This document shows, piece by piece, positions 31,464 through 38,009 of a stretch of 38,009 nt of DNA. Location of the stretch: assembly GCA_965365445.1 (NCBI GenBank), contig CBDUBS010000011.1, forward strand, positions 1 to 38,009, read 5' to 3'. Under the pieces are notes generated by a model that did not search any database, was not told where the DNA came from, and worked only from the letters and a program-made list of their open reading frames with translations. The DNA comes from CBDUBS01 sp965365445 (GTDB lineage: Bacteria; Bacteroidota; Rhodothermia; Rhodothermales; DASSAV01). Made by a program: the position numbers and the translations under genes. Within the stretch, counting starts at the first letter, position 1. Every line of letters starts with the position of its first letter.

Positions 31464-34400
31464 TCAGCGGGACCGCCATATCCCGGGCCGCTCGACGAGC
31501 GACCCGTTAGCGAGGTACCCCAGCGTGAGCGGCCGGGGGTATTTACAGAAGGTTTCCGCGTAATTCTTGAGCAGGCGCGATTCTTCAAGCACATCGGCAT
31601 CGTTAGAAAGGTGATCAACGAGGGAGCGGGTGGTGAACACGATGAGCTTCGCACGGGCTCGTGAGGCCATCACGTTGAAGCGGTTGAGCTTGTACAGGAA
31701 TTCATCCTCCGCCCGGATCAGATCCGGGTCGCCGAGGCCAAAGGACGCCACGATTACGTCCCGCTGCTGGCCCTGAAACCGTTCCACCGTATCGACGGCG
31801 CTCCAGATGAGACCGGGGTCGTGATCGGGGAAAACATTTTGCAGCCTTGCGATGACCTTGCCCATTTGCGCCCGGTGCGGGGTCACCACACCGACAGCCT
31901 GTTTCCAGAATGCATCGGGATCGTGGGGCCGGTAAGTAAGGGGGCTTTCTCGCCCGTCCGGTTGAAGCTCGCCGGCCAGCCGGCAGTCCACGCGGCGGTA
32001 GAGCAGCCAGAGCAGCGCGGCCACGGCGTCCGCTTCGAAGGGGTTGGCCTGACCGGCCACTTCGTCCTCATAGATGAAGCAGACAGCCGGCGTGGATGGA
32101 TCGAGGAGGGCGGCCCAGCCCGGCGACCAGTACAACTCGGATGGCCAGTCGCCGGGTTGTTTGGCAGGCAAGTTACCGGCCGGGGTGTGGATCGCGGTCG
32201 AATCGCCTCGGACAGATGAGCGCCCTTCGGCATGTCGTTCAGGCAGCACGGACAGGCGAAGGTTTCGGTGGAAGGCATGCAGGCCCGGATCGTAGCCGGC
32301 GCGCTTCGTAAACTCGACCAGGGTTTCGCACGAGCGGTAGTTCACCTGGAGCGGGTATGGGACGACCCCGTGGTGGTGGCGTACGTATCCGTATACGCTG
32401 CCTACTACGTGGTCGAGGTCGTGCGGGGGCGTCGCCTGATGGATCGGGGAAAGCTGTTTGTCGTCGCCGGCCAGCACGAAGGCGCCCCCATCGGCCGCTT
32501 TGCTTACGACGAGCGTGCTCTCCGCCACATCCATCTGGGATGCCTCGTCAATAATAACGAGGTCAAACCATCGCCGCTGCGTCAGCGCAGGACGCGCTCC
32601 GGTCTTTGGCTTATTCTTGTTTTTCGTGGCTATCGCGAGGTTGTGCAACTGCTGCGTCGGACCGGCCACGACGACGATTCCTTCCGGGTCGTCCAGTAGC
32701 CCTTGCAGCGTCAGCACATCCTCCGGGGCTTTCGTTGTTTTGACCGTCAGGGGCATGACGTCCGGGTGGGCGTCGGCCTGATCTTCCGGTACGGAGTTCG
32801 AGGAGCTCTGGATGCGGTACAGGCGGTATGGCTTTTCCGGGAGAAGCGCCGCAAGGAGTGTATCGGACCCGAATAGTACATTGTCCACGGCGGCATAGGT
32901 GCCGGCGGATATGAGCACCCTCAGCGGCCGGTGTTCATGTCGAGCCAGCCATACCGCCCCTGCCACCACGGCCCGCAGGGTCTGGCTTTTCCCGGTACCC
33001 GGCGGTCCCCAGATGAGCGCAAGCCGGCGCGTAAGGGCGGCCTCCCAGGCGGTCCACTGCGAGTCGTTGAGCCGGATGCCCGATTTTTCCAGCGCTGCCC
33101 GTGCTGCGGTCATGGCCTGCCCTGCTGCGGTGTTCGTGGCGTTCTCGGAGAGCCGGTGCGCCTGCCACAGAAATTCCGAGGCAGGTGATTCCGGCGACAG
33201 CGCAGCCGTTTCGGACGCTTCGAGGCCGAGGGCCCGGAGCGTCGCCGCATCGTTCTGCGCCGATGGGGGCCGCCCGATTCCTTTGAGTGTTTCGTGAACC
33301 TTACTGGTGAGGAAGTCCGTGTTTACCGGGTCGAGCATGACGTCCTCGCTCAGGTCCAAAATCCCCGCCGCCTCCATTTCGGCAGCCACATTGGCGTACC
33401 ATGGCTGAAGCGCGATCAAACCTCGCGCCCGGTCGATCGCCTCGATGGTTACCTCAGTCAATCCACTTTCGACTACGGACCCTTTCGCAAACACGTTCTT
33501 CTCCAGGTCTTTCACGAGCGGGTACGCCGGGCTATTCAGGAACCCCGCGTTCTTTCGGGGCGAGAGCGCATACCCCAGTTGAGGCGGCCGTACGTTGAAC
33601 TCCCTGGAGTCCGGACCGAGGGTGTAGACGACCACGTCCGCCGGCATAGGGCGCCGACTCGACGCGGCGAGGTGGTTCAGCGCATCCCGCTTTTCGGCCC
33701 CTTCCAGCCGCCGCAGGAGGTGCGCGCTTTTGAACCGGGCCTCCCGTTCGTGCGGAGGCATGGCGTGCGTGGCGTGCTTTTCGAGATCCTCGAGGGCCTG
33801 GTTCAGCCGGGTGTACTCGTACCACAACTGGCTGTGCGGCGGCATCCCGTCGAAACGCCGGGCCGGACGCACAACGGGAGGGGCTGCCGCCCGGCTGAGG
33901 TTCGGCCCGAGATCCCGCTCCAGACGGCTCACGACGTAGGCCAGCGCCGAGAGCTTCTTGCCGGTCGTTTCCCGGATACGAGTCGCCGTATTCATCCAGT
34001 CGCCCCGGTGCGTCCACATCTCGTGGAGGCGCTCGGCGGGGATGAGGTCGCTGAGCGGCTCCCGGTAGAGCGGATGCACACTCGGCGCGGCTACGGGATC
34101 CGGACGGTACCCCTGCACGATGTCCAGGAGCGTGTAGTGGTGAGGTACCGGCACCGCTACCGTATTCTGGACAACGTCCGAAACGAGCGTGAACGGCGAC
34201 CTGTGAGACGCCTCGTCAGGGTGGGCGAGCAGTTCGGGGGGCGGGAAAAGCCACGCGAGATCTCGGAGTTCGGGATCGGCGAGCACGGCCCCGAGGTGCC
34301 GACCAACCAGACGCGTCAGGTGCCTGCGTTGCGCCTGATCCCAGAGGTAAATCTGATAGGTGCTTCGTTTTGCCTTCGCCGGTTCCTCGGCGCTGCCGCG

Positions 34401-35951
34401 GCGACCCGCCTCGATGTCGGAAGCATCGGTTTTCTGCACCTCGTCCAGGATGTTGCGGAGCGTGCGGAGGAACTTGAGGAGTTCTTCGCGCTCCCGGCCG
34501 AGGTCGCGCCGATCAACGAGAAAGACTTCCTGAAAACCTGTCGACTTATCTCCTTCGATGGCCGACCATCGGCGGCGTTTTGGCTCCAGGTCCGAATCGA
34601 ACGGGAGGGGTTCCCTCCAGAAAGCACGGAGGCTGAAGGCTGCGGTTACGGCGCTCGCCAGATCGTAATCGAGGAAGAGGTAAACATGGAGGTCCGGCCA
34701 ACGCGGCATGAGCGCATCGCCGCCCGAATCGGGGATTAGCCCCGACTCCTGCGTGCGCAGCGACCGGGCCCTATGCGGGTAAATCGTTCGTTTGGCCCGG
34801 AGGGTCGGGCTGGCGTTGAAGGATTCATCGTCGGTCGCTACATCGGCGAGAGCGCCCACACTGGCGGCTACGGGCAAAAGCAGCCGGGCGCCGCCCCGCG
34901 AAAGGCCGGCAACACGGGAGAGGTGGTCTTTCTCCTCGGCCGTGGGCCAGCAATGGAGGGGGTCGTTGAGGTATTTACCCTCCGAGCCCTTCCAGGGATA
35001 CCCGAGGAATTCGCACCCGGCGCACGAGTACGAGACGTGCCACGGCAGTTCGTCCCAGGGCGTCCGAAGCACCAGCGGAAGCTCCTCACGGAAGAAGCGC
35101 CGGAGGCGCGGTGCAAAGGCATCGAAAGGGGCGATTTCGATGTCGTCTTCGAGCGCCCGAGCGAGTTCGTCCCGGGCGGGCGCCCGACCTTCCTTGCGGC
35201 AGCGCTCCCGGATTTGCATGATGGCGGAAGCCTCGTAACTGCCCGGCCACACAGCCGGCGCCGCAACGACCACGAACCGACCGGCGTGTCCATTTTCGAC
35301 CAGCCACGCCGAGAGCGCCATCGAGTAGTATACCACCTCGGCGAAGTAATGCGCGCCCGGCTCGGCCGACAGCTTGATGTCGATTACCCGGAGACGGAGG
35401 CGCTTATCCTGCCGATCCAGAGGGCGCAGGTCGCCGTCGGGGCATACTTCCAGTCCCGACACGCCCGGCCCGAGTTCGGCTGCCTCCGTCTCCCAGCGGT
35501 CCCGTTCGGCCATCGGCGGCAGCACCTGCACAAGGTCCGGGAGGGCATTGCCGACGCCGAGGGGTTCGCCGTGCCGATCCCGCAGCTCATCCAGCCCGAC
35601 AGCCTGTTTGAAGGTATCGGTATCGGGTTCGAACCGCCCTTCGACAACGAACTGGTACGGCTCCAGATGGGGAAGCAGGTCGCTGAGGATGAGCGTCCCC
35701 GGCCTGTTGCCTTCCCGCTTCGGGTTCATGTGCACGGAGCCGACCCCGAAAACGGCTCCGAGTTCGCTTACCTTTTCGTCCTGCCACTCGAACCCTGCCT
35801 GACCGACAAGGCCCAGCGCCGCCCGGGCCGTCTGGCGCGGCGGCATCCCGAGGAGACGGCGCTCGGAGTCGCTGTAGAGGTTCAGCAACAACTGCCGGGG
35901 GCAGCCCGTGCGCAGATACAGGGAGAGGGCCTTCTTTTTCAGCGACGGCAT
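31464..35951 (-). CDS. Fe-S RecB-like nuclease fused to UPF1/Dna2-type helicase
   Basis: 1495 aa. The N-terminus looks like an AddB/Dna2/Cas4-style Fe-S nuclease: Cys17 in RTGCPRQLLL, the PD-(D/E)xK element RVIDIKLS near 190, and three further cysteines in YSCAGCEFLGY and LHCWP (about 309, 312 and 333). A middle region (about 415-500) opening LHVYLFLDYDLASAV resembles the RNase H-like segment of TM0106-type proteins. The C-terminal SF1B helicase shows Walker A WGPPGTGKSQTLRAV near 984, IIDEASQMD near 1135, NYRSCETLVEF, and ERFQGQQRDVIVASFG with SRARAKLIVFT. Such fusions unwind and cut DNA. It begins 2 nt after a DNA methyltransferase gene, which suggests a DNA-modification/defence pair. Confidence 0.82.
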   Translation of the reverse strand: MPSLKKKALSLYLRTGCPRQLLLNLYSDSERRLLGMPPRQTARAALGLVGQAGFEWQDEKVSELGAVFGVGSVHMNPKREGNRPGTLILSDLLPHLEPYQFVVEGRFEPDTDTFKQAVGLDELRDRHGEPLGVGNALPDLVQVLPPMAERDRWETEAAELGPGVSGLEVCPDGDLRPLDRQDKRLRLRVIDIKLSAEPGAHYFAEVVYYSMALSAWLVENGHAGRFVVVAAPAVWPGSYEASAIMQIRERCRKEGRAPARDELARALEDDIEIAPFDAFAPRLRRFFREELPLVLRTPWDELPWHVSYSCAGCEFLGYPWKGSEGKYLNDPLHCWPTAEEKDHLSRVAGLSRGGARLLLPVAASVGALADVATDDESFNASPTLRAKRTIYPHRARSLRTQESGLIPDSGGDALMPRWPDLHVYLFLDYDLASAVTAAFSLRAFWREPLPFDSDLEPKRRRWSAIEGDKSTGFQEVFLVDRRDLGREREELLKFLRTLRNILDEVQKTDASDIEAGRRGSAEEPAKAKRSTYQIYLWDQAQRRHLTRLVGRHLGAVLADPELRDLAWLFPPPELLAHPDEASHRSPFTLVSDVVQNTVAVPVPHHYTLLDIVQGYRPDPVAAPSVHPLYREPLSDLIPAERLHEMWTHRGDWMNTATRIRETTGKKLSALAYVVSRLERDLGPNLSRAAAPPVVRPARRFDGMPPHSQLWYEYTRLNQALEDLEKHATHAMPPHEREARFKSAHLLRRLEGAEKRDALNHLAASSRRPMPADVVVYTLGPDSREFNVRPPQLGYALSPRKNAGFLNSPAYPLVKDLEKNVFAKGSVVESGLTEVTIEAIDRARGLIALQPWYANVAAEMEAAGILDLSEDVMLDPVNTDFLTSKVHETLKGIGRPPSAQNDAATLRALGLEASETAALSPESPASEFLWQAHRLSENATNTAAGQAMTAARAALEKSGIRLNDSQWTAWEAALTRRLALIWGPPGTGKSQTLRAVVAGAVWLARHEHRPLRVLISAGTYAAVDNVLFGSDTLLAALLPEKPYRLYRIQSSSNSVPEDQADAHPDVMPLTVKTTKAPEDVLTLQGLLDDPEGIVVVAGPTQQLHNLAIATKNKNKPKTGARPALTQRRWFDLVIIDEASQMDVAESTLVVSKAADGGAFVLAGDDKQLSPIHQATPPHDLDHVVGSVYGYVRHHHGVVPYPLQVNYRSCETLVEFTKRAGYDPGLHAFHRNLRLSVLPERHAEGRSSVRGDSTAIHTPAGNLPAKQPGDWPSELYWSPGWAALLDPSTPAVCFIYEDEVAGQANPFEADAVAALLWLLYRRVDCRLAGELQPDGRESPLTYRPHDPDAFWKQAVGVVTPHRAQMGKVIARLQNVFPDHDPGLIWSAVDTVERFQGQQRDVIVASFGLGDPDLIRAEDEFLYKLNRFNVMASRARAKLIVFTTRSLVDHLSNDADVLEESRLLKNYAETFCKYPRPLTLGYLANGSLVERPGIWRSR

Positions 35952-35953
35952 GG

Positions 35954-37111
35954 TCAGTGTGCTGTTTTAAGCGTTAGCGGCGCCACGATATCCACGCCGA
36001 CGGCCCGGCGTCCCAGTTCTTCCGCTACAAGCAATGTGGTGCCGCTTCCCATGAACGGATCGAGCACCGTTCCCGGAGTCGCCGGTGCATGGCAACGGCA
36101 ACCGGCCCAGCCGACCTGTCGTTTCGGTCCGAACGTAAACTCCCTGAAGTACCCCCCCAGGGCCTCTTTGGCTTCATCGGCTAATTGCATGACCCGGGTG
36201 GTATTCTTACCCGAACCGCTTTGCAACCGCTTACCCTTGCCGGCGTCCGAGATGCCGACGGCGCGGATCGCGGCGAGGTGGGCTTCGGTCAGTCCGTTAT
36301 CCTGGAACAGTTCTTTCGCCCGTCGGGCCTGGGGGCGGCTTTCGTCCAGATCAGCCGTCGGTTCGAGCACCCGGCTGTGAGGCGTACCGCAGCGCGCGCA
36401 GACGCGCTCGGGGCAGGCCAGCAGGATAGCGCGCCGAGCCAGTTCGGGGGGGAAGGGGGCGACATGATCGCTCCGGCTCCGGGCGGGGTGCAGGCGCCAT
36501 ACATCCCCCGGGTTGGCGGACCCCCCGAGATCCCGGGCCAGGGCAAACAGGTCAAAGAAGTACCCGCTCGCGTTTACCGCCCGGGTCAGGTGGAAAACCG
36601 GTTCGTGGCGGCTTGCCAGTCGGTTCGGCGAAGGTTCGGGGGTACCGATTTCCTTCGTCCAGGAGATGCGGTTGGGAATCCGCCACCCTGCCTCCCTTGC
36701 CGCCAGCTCGAACCGCGCCGGTATACCGACCAGGCAGCCATCCCGGTAGGTATCCCCGAGGTTGAGAAAAACGGACCCGTGCGGTTTCAGCAAACGCACC
36801 CACCCTTCCATCGCTCGAATGAGCGCCTCGACGTAGGCGGCCGGTGTGGCCTCCCGGCCGAGCTGGTCCGGGTGCCCATAGTCTCGCCGCTGCCAGTACG
36901 GCGGGGACGTTACGATGAGGTCAACGGATTGCGCCGGAAGAAACGAGAGGTCCCGTGCGTCTCCCTGGCGCCACTGCGGCCGCTCCGCCGGCAGGAACGC
37001 GCCGACCGATGCCTCGGCCCGCGCCGGCTGATTGGCCTTCTTCCCTTCCGATCCGACCGGTACATTCCGGGTGGAGCCGTTATCCGGTCTGTCACTCATG
37101 CCGATACTCAT
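35954..37111 (-). CDS. Site-specific DNA methyltransferase (N4-cytosine/N6-adenine, beta-type order)
   Basis: 385 aa; a second Met five residues in is an equally good start. Catalytic motif IV is VTSPPYW at residues 67-73, a Ser-Pro-Pro-Tyr form usual in N4-cytosine and some N6-adenine enzymes. The SAM motif LDPFMGSGTT comes near the C-terminus (about 350-359), so the motif order is IV then I, as in the beta class. Two Cys groups, CPERVCARCGTPH and AGCRCHAP, may form a zinc ribbon between them. No typical target-recognition domain is obvious beyond the middle region. It is followed after 2 nt by the nuclease-helicase, so its methylation probably marks self DNA. Confidence 0.88.
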   Translation of the reverse strand: MSIGMSDRPDNGSTRNVPVGSEGKKANQPARAEASVGAFLPAERPQWRQGDARDLSFLPAQSVDLIVTSPPYWQRRDYGHPDQLGREATPAAYVEALIRAMEGWVRLLKPHGSVFLNLGDTYRDGCLVGIPARFELAAREAGWRIPNRISWTKEIGTPEPSPNRLASRHEPVFHLTRAVNASGYFFDLFALARDLGGSANPGDVWRLHPARSRSDHVAPFPPELARRAILLACPERVCARCGTPHSRVLEPTADLDESRPQARRAKELFQDNGLTEAHLAAIRAVGISDAGKGKRLQSGSGKNTTRVMQLADEAKEALGGYFREFTFGPKRQVGWAGCRCHAPATPGTVLDPFMGSGTTLLVAEELGRRAVGVDIVAPLTLKTAH

Positions 37112-37457
37112 TGCCGAGCACGTATTACCACCACTGAATCGCCCCTCCCCTGCTTTCGGGTGTCCGATACCGATTGCCGGGGCCTATGGCGTAATTCCAC
37201 GAACCGCCGGCAAGGCGGAGGCGCATCCGGATCGGGCCGACTCCGTCAGCCGTCCGGGTCACACAGGCACGACGGCGCGGCTGCAATAAACGAAATCGAC
37301 AAGGCACGGGCAAATCAGGGCGGTTCGGAAGCGCCATCCCGGCCGTCCCAACGGGCGGGCAGCCTTGTGATATACTTGTCGAGGGGTTGTGCTCGCTACC
37401 CCTTCCGCTTATCGTAGCGTTTTCCTTCCCATCCCTTTCCCATAATGGAGCGGCGTC
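37112..37457. other. Divergent intergenic region
   Basis: 346 bp between two divergent genes, expected to hold both promoters. On the + strand TGATATACT near 37369-37377 is a possible extended -10 for the small membrane protein gene, with no -35. A hairpin AGGGGT / ACCCCT with a 10-nt loop follows at 37382-37403. No tRNA or small gene recognised. Confidence 0.4.
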
Positions 37458-37676
37458 ATGAAGATCATAGGAGTCATTCTCATCGTGCTCGGGTTGCTGG
37501 GGTTCGTGTTCGGGGGCATATCGTTTACGCAGGATGAAAAGGTGGTGGACCTGGGCCCGCTGGAGGTCGAGAAGCAGGAAACGCGGACCATTCCGGTAAC
37601 ACCGATCGCGTCGGGGGCGGCGGTGCTGGCCGGGGTAGTGCTGGTGGCAGCCGGCTCGCGCAGGCCGGCGGACTGA
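37458..37676 (+). CDS. Small two-helix membrane protein (DUF3185-like)
   Basis: 72 aa with GGAG 8 nt before the ATG. Two hydrophobic helices (MKIIGVILIVLGLLGFVFGG and ASGAAVLAGVVLVAAG) flank a short loop containing KVVDLGPLEVEKQETRTIPVTP. This pattern is common for small inner-membrane proteins annotated as DUF3185-like or hypothetical. The function is unknown. A short polar tail ends the protein. Confidence 0.75.
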   Translation: MKIIGVILIVLGLLGFVFGGISFTQDEKVVDLGPLEVEKQETRTIPVTPIASGAAVLAGVVLVAAGSRRPAD

Positions 37677-37759
37677 GACGGTTCATCGGTTGCGCCGGAG
37701 AGGAGAGTACCGTATCGTTCCGTTTGTAAGCCATGCAGACGGAATCTGGAGGCAGCACG

Positions 37760-38009
37760 ATGGATTCGCATCCGATAGAGCCCCCGCCGGAGAGAGCGGC
37801 AGGTATGGAGCCAAGGCGACTCGTTCCGGCGCCCGCGCGGGTAATCCGAACCCGGAGGCGACCACAGGGGTGGGAGGAAACGGGACGGGGTGAGCCACCG
37901 GCGCGCAGGCCATTGGCTACGCGGCGGGAAGCCTGGAGGCGGCAGAGAGGCCGGCGGTGGTTGATCGCCCTGGCCGTGGCGCTCGCATTCTTCCCCCCGA
38001 TGTGGGCGG
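37760..38009 (+). CDS. Membrane-protein N-terminus, cut by window end
   Basis: From the ATG at 37760, chosen over the in-frame ATG at 37733 because GGAGG sits 7 nt before it, the frame stays open to the window edge (about 83 residues). The first 65 residues are Pro- and Arg-rich and unstructured (PPPERAAG, RTRRRPQG). Then comes the hydrophobic run WLIALAVALAFFPPMW, probably the first membrane helix. I do not recognise a family from this part. Same strand as the small membrane protein 83 bp upstream. Confidence 0.5.
   Translation, partial: MDSHPIEPPPERAAGMEPRRLVPAPARVIRTRRRPQGWEETGRGEPPARRPLATRREAWRRQRGRRWLIALAVALAFFPPMWA

Noticed and set aside
31464..35951. CRISPR-associated Cas4 or an adjacent CRISPR system
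   Set aside because: The Fe-S nuclease pattern resembles Cas4, but there is no repeat array and no other cas gene; the fusion to a UPF1-like helicase fits Dna2/TM0106-type proteins.
33294..36380. Long + strand frames (481 and 535 codons) opposite the helicase gene
   Set aside because: They are mirror frames of GC-rich coding DNA. Their translations are Arg/Pro/Gly-rich with no domains, while the - strand has clear helicase motifs.
36185..37417. 410-codon + strand frame opposite the DNA methyltransferase
   Set aside because: Overlaps the methyltransferase almost fully and shows no domain.
1..38009. tRNA, rRNA, insertion sequences, attachment sites
   Set aside because: I looked for transposase motifs, terminal repeats and RNA-gene signatures and saw none, though short tRNAs are easy to miss by eye.

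Overview
The window reads as GC-rich bacterial DNA, roughly 60% G+C by eye, with closely packed genes, mixed Shine-Dalgarno and leaderless-looking starts, and no rRNA, tRNA, CRISPR array or insertion sequence that I can see. Gene content (a GH127 glycosidase, a BY-kinase exopolysaccharide module, a SPW/VKOR membrane pair, a DUF6691/persulfide dioxygenase operon) would suit a Rhodothermota/Bacteroidota-like marine heterotroph. That placement is an inference from gene flavour only.

Layout. (1) 1-3632, + strand: a sulfur-handling operon (DUF6691 transporter end, CstB-like persulfide dioxygenase-rhodanese, TauE/SafE exporter, thioredoxin, single-domain rhodanese) followed by a small Nif11-domain gene. 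(2) 3670-7898, - strand: lasso-peptide locus 1, in transcription order B1 (PqqD/RRE), B2 (transglutaminase-like leader peptidase), a 49-aa precursor A1, an HPr-kinase-like peptide kinase K1, and a 618-aa protein with a C-terminal methyltransferase. (3) 8068-14746, - strand: housekeeping and signalling genes (small hypothetical, alpha/beta hydrolase, DUF2459, YceI, hypothetical, PAS histidine kinase coupled to a methanogen-output-domain-like protein, SPW protein, VKOR). (4) 14910-18883, - strand: exopolysaccharide genes (NodB deacetylase, small SLBB-type export protein, Wzc-type tyrosine kinase). (5) 19160-28765, - strand: lasso-peptide locus 2, in transcription order B1, C (Asn-synthetase-like cyclase), a 42-aa precursor A2, kinase K2, ABC exporter D, sugar-transfer-associated ATP-grasp, EEP-family phosphatase/nuclease, NTP_transf_5 nucleotidyltransferase N, and a translationally coupled 43-aa ORF. 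(6) 29320-31302: GH127 glycosidase. (7) 31464-37111, - strand: a DNA methyltransferase next to a 1495-aa Fe-S nuclease/UPF1-like helicase, probably a two-gene DNA-modification/defence cassette. (8) 37458-end, + strand: two small membrane-protein genes, the second cut by the window edge.

Main result. Two short precursor genes are hidden between larger genes and encode lasso-peptide-like precursors with the same leader box ([Y/W]-x-A-P-R-L), the same Pro-to-core spacing, a Thr at -2, an acidic ring acceptor at core position 8, and a C-terminal Ser. Each is followed by a strong hairpin and then by a kinase related to the ThcoK/PadeK family that phosphorylates the C-terminal Ser of lasso precursors. 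The two loci are complementary: locus 1 has the only B2, locus 2 has the only C and the exporter. They probably work as one split phospho-lasso system about 18 kb apart, with extra tailoring enzymes (methyltransferase fusion, NTP_transf_5, ATP-grasp, EEP). The predicted A2 core begins with Asn (or Cys) and has two cysteines, both unusual for this class.
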